DNA of 64,000 bases, from positions 81,900 through 145,899 of the forward strand of contig NZ_AVSQ01000002.1 in NCBI RefSeq assembly GCF_000685395.1. The letters are read 5' to 3'. Positions 1-7,584 of the stretch are shown in pieces. Source of the DNA: Candidatus Nitrosotenuis chungbukensis. Lineage in GTDB: Archaea; Thermoproteota; Nitrososphaeria; Nitrososphaerales; Nitrosopumilaceae. Made by a program: the position numbers and the translations under genes. Numbering within the stretch: the first letter of the stretch is position 1; each line of letters starts with the position of its first letter. Below the pieces are notes generated by a model that saw only the letters and a list, made by a program, of their open reading frames with translations, had not been told where the DNA came from and did no database searches.

Positions 1-825
1 GCGACACTTACCTATGTTCAATTACTAAAAGAGGATTTGGCAGTTTTCAGGATGGTTCCAAACGACGGAGTGATACCAGAATACAAAGCTGGACAATTCA
101 TAACTATAGGCATGCATGTCCCAAGCGAGGGCAAAGTAATCAGAAGGGCGTATTCGATTGCATCGCATCCAGAGAACAAAAAATATGTCGAGCTTGTCAT
201 ACGTTGGGTCAGAAAGCCGCTCCCAGGCCGTTTAACTACACAGCTTTTCAATGCAAAAGAAGGAGACGAAATAACTTGGATAAAACCAACAGGCGCTGCA
301 CTCTTAATTAATGACAAATTACCAAACGGCGAAAAAGACGAGAGAAGAATCGTTTGCCTTGGCGGCGGCACAGGCATTGCGCCTTTTGTAAGCTTCGCAC
401 AACACCTGCATGATGTTGGGGACAAGAGGGAGCTGATAGTACTTCACGGAGCAAGCTATGTTGATGAGTTAAGCTACAAGCAATTATTCACAGACTTGGA
501 AATCGAGAGTTTGGATAGAGGTCGAGACCAGTGGAACTTTAGATATCGTGCCGCAATTAGCCGCCCACAGGAATGGTTCAACAGATCGTGGAGCGGTCAA
601 GTCGGAAGAGTCGAGACATTTCTCAGAACAAAGGACGGAGAACCGTCTCCTTTGGAGCAATTAATCGGCGAAAAGATCACGCCTCAAAACACAACGTTCT
701 ACATTTGTGGTTGGCAGGGAACAATAGACGGATGTATGGACTATCTTAGCGCGAAAGGATTTGCGACTGAGAGAAACAAACGCCCAGACGGCAGTTTTGA
801 GGTCAAGTACGAGTCATACGGATAA
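1..825 (+). CDS. FAD/NAD(P)-binding oxidoreductase (ferredoxin-NADP reductase family), 5' end outside window
   Basis: The frame is open from base 1, so the gene starts upstream; 274 codons are visible. The TTG at 37 is probably an internal Leu codon, because the residues before it (ATLTYVQLLKED) look like the first strand of the FAD-binding barrel. The RAYS motif near visible residue 57 binds the flavin. GGGTGIAPF near residue 122 is the NAD(P) phosphate-binding loop, and YICGW near residue 235 is typical of the C-terminal nucleotide lobe. Members move electrons between NAD(P)H and ferredoxin or flavodoxin. The physiological partner cannot be read from the sequence; a dicluster ferredoxin lies at 11.4 kb but is not linked. 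Confidence 0.85.
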   Translation, partial: ATLTYVQLLKEDLAVFRMVPNDGVIPEYKAGQFITIGMHVPSEGKVIRRAYSIASHPENKKYVELVIRWVRKPLPGRLTTQLFNAKEGDEITWIKPTGAALLINDKLPNGEKDERRIVCLGGGTGIAPFVSFAQHLHDVGDKRELIVLHGASYVDELSYKQLFTDLEIESLDRGRDQWNFRYRAAISRPQEWFNRSWSGQVGRVETFLRTKDGEPSPLEQLIGEKITPQNTTFYICGWQGTIDGCMDYLSAKGFATERNKRPDGSFEVKYESYG

Positions 826-865
826 GATACCAAAAATAATATTGAATGACGCAGCCCCAGTTTTT

Positions 866-939
866 GGGGACGTAGGTTAGCTTGGTATACTGCCAGCCTC
901 GGGCGCTGGAGATCATGGGTTCAAGTCCCATCGTCCCCA
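866..939 (+). tRNA. tRNA-Pro (anticodon CGG)
   Basis: A full cloverleaf can be drawn. The acceptor arm GGGGACG pairs with CGTCCCC, the anticodon stem CCAGC/GCTGG encloses loop CTCGGGC with anticodon CGG, and the T arm is ATGGG-TTCAAGT-CCCAT. The discriminator base is A at 939, and CCA is not encoded because the next base is T. No intron was seen. Confidence 0.93.
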
Positions 940-982
940 TATTTTCAAGCATTGAAATATGACAGAAATTTAAGAAAAATGT

Positions 983-1585
983 TTGACTGTTGCAATTTAC
1001 CTTGCACATCTGAATCCTGTCACAAATGCGCATGTAGAGATTATTGATGAGCTCAAAAAAGAATCCAAGGTGATAGTCATGCCGGTGATTTTCCTAAAGA
1101 ACGGCACCGAGGTAAACAGTCGTAGTTTTCCTTTTAGTTTTGAAATCAGGAAAAAAATGCTAGAATCGGTATTTGGTGATTCCATTGAGGCATCGTCAAA
1201 CTATACGTTCCATGCCCCATTTCTGAAGTATTTTCCGCCATTGCTGTCACCATACTCATGGAAGTTAAGAAGCCAAATCCTGCAGGGAGTGAAAAACGAC
1301 TACTTTACGTACACTGGAGACAAAATAGAGGGCATTATGCTCAAGATGTATAGGCTAAACCCAAAGGTCGGCACCAGAAAGGAAGTTTCTGCATCGTCAG
1401 TCAAAAGCAAGATGTATGATGCAGCCAGAGGAAAAGATACGGACTGGAAAAACTATGTCCCCCAACAAGTAATAAAAATCATCGAAGATAATTGGGAAAT
1501 TGTTAAAAAATTCGCCACCATGGAAGACAGGACTACGAGAATTGCAGGAATGAAATTCCCAAAAGACGGCCTCAAGACAAGATAG
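983..1585 (+). CDS. Cytidylyltransferase-like nucleotidyltransferase
   Basis: A 200-residue protein starting at TTG. The N-terminus has the Rossmann-like nucleotidyltransferase signature: NPVTNAH at residues 11-17 takes the place of the usual HxGH motif, and SASSVKS near residue 136 corresponds to the ISxTxVR nucleotide-binding motif. The family joins NTPs to small phosphorylated substrates (NMN, phosphopantetheine, FMN or CDP-alcohol synthesis). The first His of HxGH is replaced, so the substrate cannot be assigned. It sits between tRNA-Pro and the aminotransferase gene, with 26 bases to the latter, so cotranscription is possible. Confidence 0.7.
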   Translation: MTVAIYLAHLNPVTNAHVEIIDELKKESKVIVMPVIFLKNGTEVNSRSFPFSFEIRKKMLESVFGDSIEASSNYTFHAPFLKYFPPLLSPYSWKLRSQILQGVKNDYFTYTGDKIEGIMLKMYRLNPKVGTRKEVSASSVKSKMYDAARGKDTDWKNYVPQQVIKIIEDNWEIVKKFATMEDRTTRIAGMKFPKDGLKTR

Positions 1586-1611
1586 ATTAATAACGCATTT
1601 ACAGACTGCTT

Positions 1612-2529
1612 ATGAAACCTGGCATTTCAAAATTTGTTTGGTTTGACGGAAAATATACGACGCTTGAAAAAGCCAAAGTGCCAATTACAACACACGCCAT
1701 ACATTACGGGACATCCATCTTTGAGGGAATACGAGCATACTGGAATTCGGAAAACCTCAATGTCTTCAGGCTTGAGGATCACATCAAGAGATTTCGAAAT
1801 TCTGGAAGATTTTATTCAATATCATTAAGGTATACAGACGAGGAACTAATTGACGCAGTAATTAATTTGTGCAAAAAAAACAATATCAAAAAGTCATGCT
1901 ACATTCGCCCGTTTTATTTTGTTGGAGAGTACGGAATTAACCTGCATGTAAACGAAAGCGCCCCAGTCCACGCAGCAATGTTCATGTTTCCATTTGGGGA
2001 TTTGTTTAACAAAAATGGGATTAGCGCAGGAATTTCTTCATGGAGAAAATTCAGCGATGCTTCTACCCCACCACTTGCAAAGATGGGCGGAAACTATCTC
2101 AATTCCATACTTGCCACGCAGGAATGCAAGAGAAACGGCTACGACGAGGCAATCATGCTCGATTTGAAAGGAAATGTGAGTGAGGCGCCAGGGGAGAATA
2201 TTTTCATGGTAAAAGATGGCAAACTGATGACTCCGCCCCTAAGCTCATCAGCGCTGGAGGGACTAACACGGGATTCTGTGATAAAACTTGCAGAAGACTT
2301 TGGATACCAAGTCAAAGAAAGCGAGATCACGCGGGGGCAGATGTATCTTGCAGACGAGGTATTTCTCACAGGCACTGCTGCAGAAATCACGCCAATCACG
2401 CACATCGACAACAAAAAAATAGGAACCGGCAAGGCAGGTAAAATCACTCAACAGATCATGTCTGCATATCTTGACGTGGTAATGAATAAGAACGAGAAAT
2501 ATTCCAGTTGGGTAACCTCGGTGTATTAG
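1612..2529 (+). CDS. ilvE: Branched-chain amino acid aminotransferase (class IV PLP enzyme), copy 1
   Basis: A 305-residue fold-type IV aminotransferase, normal length for IlvE. It transfers amino groups between glutamate and the 2-oxo acids of Leu, Ile and Val. Family marks include FEGIRAYW near residue 37, YIRPF near residue 102, KMGGNYLNS near residue 155 (the Lys should form the PLP Schiff base) and TGTAAEITPI near residue 262. ATG start. The next gene begins one base after the stop. A second copy lies at 62166; the two share the fold but differ clearly in sequence, so they may have different substrate ranges, including D-amino acid or aminodeoxychorismate-type reactions. Confidence 0.85.
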   Translation: MKPGISKFVWFDGKYTTLEKAKVPITTHAIHYGTSIFEGIRAYWNSENLNVFRLEDHIKRFRNSGRFYSISLRYTDEELIDAVINLCKKNNIKKSCYIRPFYFVGEYGINLHVNESAPVHAAMFMFPFGDLFNKNGISAGISSWRKFSDASTPPLAKMGGNYLNSILATQECKRNGYDEAIMLDLKGNVSEAPGENIFMVKDGKLMTPPLSSSALEGLTRDSVIKLAEDFGYQVKESEITRGQMYLADEVFLTGTAAEITPITHIDNKKIGTGKAGKITQQIMSAYLDVVMNKNEKYSSWVTSVY

Positions 2530-2530
2530 T

Positions 2531-3466
2531 TTGAAAATAGCGCAAATAGGAGTTGGCGGATGGGGGAAAAACCATGCCAGAGTCCTTTCCCAGTTTGGAG
2601 TTTTAACGGCAGTTTGTGATGCGGACCAAAAAAGGGCAAAAGAGACAGGCGAAAAATACGGTGTCAGTTATTACACCTCAGTTGATTCCATGCTAAAAGA
2701 GGCGCAGTTTGATGGGGTGTTCATTTGCACTCCAACGTCGACGCATTTTGACATCGCATCAAAGATAATCCAGCAAAAAAAGAGTGTCTTTATTGAAAAA
2801 CCGATGACGTATGAATCAAAGCAAGGTGCCACTCTTTTAGAGATGGCTAAAAAAAACGGAGTTCTTTTGACTTGTGGATACATAGAGAGATTCAATCCAG
2901 CTGTGGAATCTGTCAAAGAGTTGGTCAAATCGAAAAAATATGGCGACTTGATCATGCTTGAATTTCATCGCGAAAACAGAATGCCTCTTCACATTAAAGA
3001 CGTCGGCATAATCTATGATACTGCAGTCCATGACATAGATACTGCGATGTGGCTTTTTGACGACACCCCAGAGGTTGTATTTGCAAGGTCAGGTAAAATA
3101 AGACATGATCATGAAGACTTTGCTACAATAATGCTCGGTTTTAAGGACAACAAGGTTGCCATCATATCATCTAATTGGATTACCCCTGCAAGGGTAAGGC
3201 ACTTTAATGCGGTGTGCACGGACGGCATTATCTCGGCTGATTTCATCTCACAAGAGGTCAGAATTGAGAAAGACAGTGGTTCAGAAATACCAAGAAAAGA
3301 AAAAGCGGAGCCCTTGACGGTTGAAATTAGAAACTTTCTTGATTCGGTAGAGGGAAAAGAAAGTCTCAGAGTAAGACCGGAAGATGCACTAAACGTAACA
3401 AGAATCGCAGAAGCGGCACTTTTATCAAGCCAGAAGGGCGTGCCAATATATCTGGAGCTAAAATGA
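2531..3466 (+). CDS. Gfo/Idh/MocA family NAD(P)-dependent sugar dehydrogenase
   Basis: A 311-residue protein starting at TTG directly after the aminotransferase. The Rossmann loop is GVGGWGKNHAR at residues 7-17, and the family EKP motif lies near residue 93 (IEKPMTYE) with its catalytic Lys. The C-terminal half is the usual alpha/beta substrate domain. It overlaps the next gene by four bases (ATGA), and an acetyltransferase of the WbpD type follows. By analogy with bacterial WbpB-WbpD clusters it may oxidise a UDP-N-acetylhexosaminuronate for surface glycans. That substrate is inferred from context only. Confidence 0.8.
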   Translation: MKIAQIGVGGWGKNHARVLSQFGVLTAVCDADQKRAKETGEKYGVSYYTSVDSMLKEAQFDGVFICTPTSTHFDIASKIIQQKKSVFIEKPMTYESKQGATLLEMAKKNGVLLTCGYIERFNPAVESVKELVKSKKYGDLIMLEFHRENRMPLHIKDVGIIYDTAVHDIDTAMWLFDDTPEVVFARSGKIRHDHEDFATIMLGFKDNKVAIISSNWITPARVRHFNAVCTDGIISADFISQEVRIEKDSGSEIPRKEKAEPLTVEIRNFLDSVEGKESLRVRPEDALNVTRIAEAALLSSQKGVPIYLELK

Positions 3467-3732
3467 ACAAGAAAATGATGGACATACTCGTGTGTCCAAT
3501 TGACAAACAGTTTCCACTGGAGATCTTTGAGGCAGAGTCAAAAGACGAAATTGTGGTTGAGGGAGCCCTGTACTGCAACAAATGCTCCAGATTTTATCCA
3601 ATAATTGAGGAAATACCAATAATGCTGCCCGACGAACTACGCGACAAAAAGCAAGACATGGAATTTCTTGACAAAAATCAAAAAAAACTGCCCGAGAAAA
3701 TAATTAAGCATGCAAAACCATGGCATGTGTAA
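3463..3732 (+). CDS. Trm112-like small zinc-binding protein
   Basis: An 89-residue protein with the Trm112 pattern: CPID near residue 11, a CNKC pair near residue 39, then YPIIEEIPIML near residue 46. In other archaea and eukaryotes Trm112 activates SAM methyltransferases acting on tRNA, rRNA and release factor. Here it is translationally coupled (ATGA overlap) to a sugar dehydrogenase and followed by an acetyltransferase. It may therefore serve a cell-surface pathway rather than being the general methyltransferase partner. The charged C-terminal tail is not part of the core fold. Confidence 0.75.
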   Translation: MNKKMMDILVCPIDKQFPLEIFEAESKDEIVVEGALYCNKCSRFYPIIEEIPIMLPDELRDKKQDMEFLDKNQKKLPEKIIKHAKPWHV

Positions 3733-3734
3733 CC

Positions 3735-4208
3735 ATGGTCACTAATCACATTTCAGAAAAGGCAAAAATTGGGAAAAATGTCAGAATTTGGCATTTTGCG
3801 TATGTGGGAGACAATACGGTAATTGGTGACAATGTGAAGATTGGCTCTTTGGCGCACGTAGACTACAACGTGATCATAGGCGACAATACCATGATAGAAG
3901 GGCTAGTTTACATCCCGCCACTATCAAGGATTGGAAAAAATGTTTTTGTCGGTCCTGCCGCTTCGTTGACAAACGATCCATACCCTCCAAGTGACAAACT
4001 AATCGGCGTTACGATCAAGGACGGGGCAATAATTGGATCTCGCGCCGTAATAAAGGCAGGGGTAACAATAGGTGAGAACAGCGTGGTTGCGATGGGGGCA
4101 GTCGTTACAAAGGATGTTCCAGACAACGTCCTCGTAGCTGGGGTTCCTGCAAAGGTAAAGTATTCCAGAGAGGAATACGACAGAAAGCAAAAAGAGTGGA
4201 AGTCCTAA
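3735..4208 (+). CDS. Left-handed beta-helix (hexapeptide) N-acetyltransferase, WbpD/WlbB-like
   Basis: About 157 residues of hexapeptide repeats (for example IGKNVR, IGDNVK, IGDNTM, IGENSV), which form the trimeric left-handed beta-helix of acyl-CoA transferases. KIWHF-like and LTNDPYPP motifs resemble UDP-2-acetamido-3-aminohexuronate N-acetyltransferases. An in-frame ATG at 3720 overlaps the previous gene; ATG 3735 was preferred because the extra five residues have no counterpart in the fold. With the upstream Gfo/Idh enzyme this suggests a UDP-diacetamido-sugar acid for archaeal N-glycans or S-layer decoration. The stop overlaps the convergent gene by a few bases. Confidence 0.8.
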   Translation: MVTNHISEKAKIGKNVRIWHFAYVGDNTVIGDNVKIGSLAHVDYNVIIGDNTMIEGLVYIPPLSRIGKNVFVGPAASLTNDPYPPSDKLIGVTIKDGAIIGSRAVIKAGVTIGENSVVAMGAVVTKDVPDNVLVAGVPAKVKYSREEYDRKQKEWKS

Positions 4209-4441
4209 GACTCGATCTGTTTTTGAAATATTCTGTTTTTTAGTTTGGAGAGAACAACAATCCATGCAATGACAAACAAAATTGCAATCACAGCTTTGAT
4301 TATTGATGCAATTAGAAAATCAATTTCGTCCCCATATCCAGATATTGAGATTTTGGAAACTGCAGTAACCAGTATGCCGCCTCCTGCCAATATGAGAAGC
4401 CACATTATTCCAATGAAGGCATACATTGAAGCGTGTCTCAA
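4205..4441 (-). CDS. Small two-helix membrane protein of unknown function
   Basis: A 78-residue protein with hydrophobic segments at about residues 8-28 and 45-66 and a basic C-terminus, so probably two membrane helices with the tail in the cytoplasm. Its ATG overlaps the stop of the GlcNAc-phosphotransferase gene by four bases, which indicates translational coupling in the minus-strand operon. I do not recognise the family. A role next to the lipid-linked sugar enzyme is plausible from context only. Confidence 0.6.
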   Translation of the reverse strand: MRHASMYAFIGIMWLLILAGGGILVTAVSKISISGYGDEIDFLIASIIKAVIAILFVIAWIVVLSKLKNRIFQKQIES

Positions 4442-5457
4442 ACTCTCACCCCCATGAGAAATGCCGTAATTATTGCCAAGATTCCTGAAAATATTGCAAG
4501 CCTAAAAACTGTGAATCCTATCTCTTTTTCAGTGAGCGATCTTCCCGCTACAAGCAGCCTTACAAGCGTAATTGGTGCGTCTTTTTCTTTTGTTGCAATG
4601 ATCTTGTGATCTTCGGTATGAGTTGTCGGATTTTTTATTTGCCTATGCTCCACTATTTTCTTTACACTTGACAGGAACAAGAACGAGTTAATGACAGCAG
4701 GCAAAAGCGCGATTGCTGCAACTACCTCCACGTGGCCTATTATGGCAATGACCCCGTACATTGCTCCAAGAGTTAAGGCGCCGGAATCACCTGGGAAAAT
4801 CCTACTTGGGAATTTGTGGTATTTGTAAAATGCTAGCGATACAAAACCCAGAGGCAAGCTGATCAGTGCAACATCATAATTCTGCATTATCAAGAGCGCT
4901 ATGGTGAGAGAGAAACTAGCAATTGTCATAAATCCGCTTGCGATTCCATTCATCACATCTATTGAATTAATGGTGTTTCCAGTGATTGGTATCATCAAGA
5001 TTATGATTCCAATGTACAGCGCTGGAATCTTGACGGAGCCAAAAATCGGAAAAGTAAGATTTGGATCATAAACGCTGGTTGTATCATAAATGCCAATCAA
5101 GACAAGTGGAATTGCGGATGCTGCAAGGGCAAGAGGCTTGAACCATCCTCCCAAAACTCTTCTGTCGTCAATGAACCCAACGACAAAGGCAAGAAATGTG
5201 GTTATCATGAGGGCGATGATCTTTAGGTTCCTCATGTCAGATGGAAAGACCAAAAAAAGAACAGCTTCTGAAATCAATATTGCCGCAATTATTGCAGGGC
5301 CTCCAGGTCTTGGCACCATCGCACCGCCAACTCGGTTGACGTCTGGCACTGCAAGTTTACGTTTGCCGAGTTCACGTATCAGAAATGGCGTTATTGCATA
5401 AACAACAAAAAAAGCGACGACAGACACGACTAGAGCCGCAATTAGTTCTTGTTGCAA
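4438..5457 (-). CDS. GPT-type glycosyl-1-phosphate transferase (AglH/WecA/MraY superfamily)
   Basis: A 339-residue polytopic membrane protein with about ten hydrophobic helices. Superfamily motifs are visible: GFIDDRR near residue 93, NSIDVMNG near residue 163 and FPGDSGALTLG near residue 222, which together bind Mg and the UDP-sugar. The enzyme should transfer GlcNAc-1-phosphate or a related sugar from UDP to polyprenyl phosphate, the first step of archaeal N-glycan assembly. It begins at TTG, immediately after the Hel308 stop with no gap, and overlaps the next small gene by four bases. It is therefore the fourth gene of a replication-led operon. Confidence 0.85.
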   Translation of the reverse strand: MQQELIAALVVSVVAFFVVYAITPFLIRELGKRKLAVPDVNRVGGAMVPRPGGPAIIAAILISEAVLFLVFPSDMRNLKIIALMITTFLAFVVGFIDDRRVLGGWFKPLALAASAIPLVLIGIYDTTSVYDPNLTFPIFGSVKIPALYIGIIILMIPITGNTINSIDVMNGIASGFMTIASFSLTIALLIMQNYDVALISLPLGFVSLAFYKYHKFPSRIFPGDSGALTLGAMYGVIAIIGHVEVVAAIALLPAVINSFLFLSSVKKIVEHRQIKNPTTHTEDHKIIATKEKDAPITLVRLLVAGRSLTEKEIGFTVFRLAIFSGILAIITAFLMGVRV

Positions 5458-7584
5458 TTACCTAACTTTTTTCAATTGGGATTTAATATTATCTGCAATT
5501 ATCGGACCAATTTTGTCTATTTCTGCAAGTTTTTTTGTCGGAATCGCATGTAGATCTTCAAGATTCTTGATACCGTGATCATACAGTTTTCTTGCACGAA
5601 TTCGCCCAATTCCTTTGATCTGGACAAGCTCGACGAGTTCCTCTTTTATGCCGTATGTGATTCTTTTTCGCAGCGTGGCAATTTGTTCCAATAGATCCGA
5701 CCGCCCAAGCAGCTTTGCAATCTCATAAAGGCAGTAGACAAGCCAGTCTGCAGTCTCTACCAGCCTATGCATGTCTCCTGACTCAATGTTTAGGCTATCA
5801 GATAGATGAACCTCAGACGACTCGTTCAACCATGACTGTATGGCAAGAAGACTTCGCGAGCAGTCGTATTCGGATATCGGCTCTATTAGTTCCGAGGAAT
5901 GATTTTCAAGCAGTGTGCTAAGAACTTCGTGATCCTTGTTTCTTAGCGAGAATTTTGGGAAAAACTCTTCTGAGCTTGTAACTAGATGTAAAAATCCCAG
6001 TGTATGGTTTCTGTTTTCTGATGCTGTCTCTATTCCTCGCTTAAAGTAAATTGCAGTTATCGGATCAATGTACAGCATGGAGACTTTTTTGCCAAATTCT
6101 GTTGCGGCAAACCGGTCACCTTTTTGTACTATGAGTTCTTCATTTAGCAAAAACCTTTTGGAGATATCTATTGCAAACTTGAGCGTGTTTTTTCTTGTTT
6201 GCAAGCCTGCCAATGTCTTTAGGAAAAAATCAAAAACATCTTCGCTTTTTATTCCAGGATTTGTTACTATGTGGCTAAGGATATGAGTTCGCAGTGCACG
6301 ATCGTCGGCAAGCTGCGACTTGATTGGCTCAGGTGTTCCATTTATGTAATAATCAATCAGATCAGATGTGTTTGAATTTCCAACAATTATTGCCTCACCA
6401 TACTTGTCATACTGCGGTCTGCCCGCTCTTCCGCAGAGCTGCTTGTACTCTAAAACACTAATCGGCTTGTTTGTGCCAGACTTTACGTCATATCTTGCAA
6501 TGTTTGATATTACGACCCTTCTTGCAGGCAGGTTCACTCCGGCTGCAAGTGTTGGAGTTGAGGCAAGCAGTTTGATTTTGCCGTTTCTGAATTCGCTTTC
6601 TATTATTTCCCTACAGTTTTGGTTTAACCCGGCATGGTGAAAGCCGACTCCCTTTTTTAAAAGCGCTGCAAGTGTCTTAACCAAGTCCGTCTGTTCGTTT
6701 CCAGCAAGTAATTTTGCAGAAATTTTCTCAAGATCCTTTTTTTCAGAGTCGGAAAGAAACTTTGAGACGGCGTCTGCCCCCTTTGTTGCCAATGACGCCG
6801 AACGTGTTCGCGTTTCTGCAAAAATAAGCGATTGTCCCCCATTTTTTATGGTATCAAGGGATAGATCCACGGGAGGCCCCCTAATGCTGGATTCAATTTC
6901 ATACGATTCCCCATTGCTCCACAGAATGGTTCCGCCATCAAAGATGCCTTCAGTCAACGGGACTGGCCTCCACTCGCTTGAAACCAACGTGCAGCCAAGC
7001 CACTCAGATATTTCATCAGAATTTGTCACAGTCGCGCTCAGCCCAAGAATCTGAGGCCGGTTTTCAAGCTCCTTTAGTTTTGTGAGAACCACTTCGAGGG
7101 TTGGACCCCTGTCAGTATCCCCGATAAGGTGTATTTCGTCTGCCACGATAAGCCCAATTTGATCAAGCCATTCTACCCCATGACGAATCAGTGAGTCCAT
7201 TTTCTCATTTGTCAACACAACAATGTCTGCATTTTCCGCATCCTTATCCACAGAGTCAAAATCCCCAGTGGAAATTGCAGTCTTTATACTCCTGCCGAGA
7301 TCCAGCTTTTCTAATTTTTTCAGCTCTGAGAACTTCTCCGACGCAAGCGCCCTCAGCGGAGTAAGGTAAATCACTCTGCCTTTGCTTTTGTACAAATAAT
7401 TGATAATTCCAAGCATGGCAATCAGTGTTTTTCCGCTTGCAGTTGGTGCAGATACCAAGATACTTTTTCCCTCAAGCAGTCCTGCGTTGATTGCGTCTTC
7501 CTGAGGCGGGTATAACTTGGTGATTCCCTGCTGGCTAAGAAACTCTAGGGCAGAATCTGCCAGTGCCAAATCGGTCACTTTCAT
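5458..7584 (-). CDS. hel308: Hel308 (Hjm) superfamily 2 DNA helicase
   Basis: A 708-residue ATP-dependent 3'-5' DNA helicase that unwinds forked and lagging-strand structures at stalled replication forks. Motif I is TASGKT near residue 48, motif II is DEIH near residue 149 and motif III is SAT near residue 183. HHAGL, GVNLPARR and QLCGRAGRPQ give motifs IV-VI in the second RecA domain. The ratchet domain follows, and the C-terminus carries a helix-hairpin-helix (IKGIGRIRARKLYDHGI). Its ATG overlaps the MCM stop by four bases. Length is typical for archaeal Hel308. Confidence 0.93.
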   Translation of the reverse strand: MKVTDLALADSALEFLSQQGITKLYPPQEDAINAGLLEGKSILVSAPTASGKTLIAMLGIINYLYKSKGRVIYLTPLRALASEKFSELKKLEKLDLGRSIKTAISTGDFDSVDKDAENADIVVLTNEKMDSLIRHGVEWLDQIGLIVADEIHLIGDTDRGPTLEVVLTKLKELENRPQILGLSATVTNSDEISEWLGCTLVSSEWRPVPLTEGIFDGGTILWSNGESYEIESSIRGPPVDLSLDTIKNGGQSLIFAETRTRSASLATKGADAVSKFLSDSEKKDLEKISAKLLAGNEQTDLVKTLAALLKKGVGFHHAGLNQNCREIIESEFRNGKIKLLASTPTLAAGVNLPARRVVISNIARYDVKSGTNKPISVLEYKQLCGRAGRPQYDKYGEAIIVGNSNTSDLIDYYINGTPEPIKSQLADDRALRTHILSHIVTNPGIKSEDVFDFFLKTLAGLQTRKNTLKFAIDISKRFLLNEELIVQKGDRFAATEFGKKVSMLYIDPITAIYFKRGIETASENRNHTLGFLHLVTSSEEFFPKFSLRNKDHEVLSTLLENHSSELIEPISEYDCSRSLLAIQSWLNESSEVHLSDSLNIESGDMHRLVETADWLVYCLYEIAKLLGRSDLLEQIATLRKRITYGIKEELVELVQIKGIGRIRARKLYDHGIKNLEDLHAIPTKKLAEIDKIGPIIADNIKSQLKKVR

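Noticed and set aside
803..1033. Minus-strand open frame of 76 codons across tRNA-Pro
   Set aside because: It covers a clear tRNA gene and reads through its complement; no protein features.
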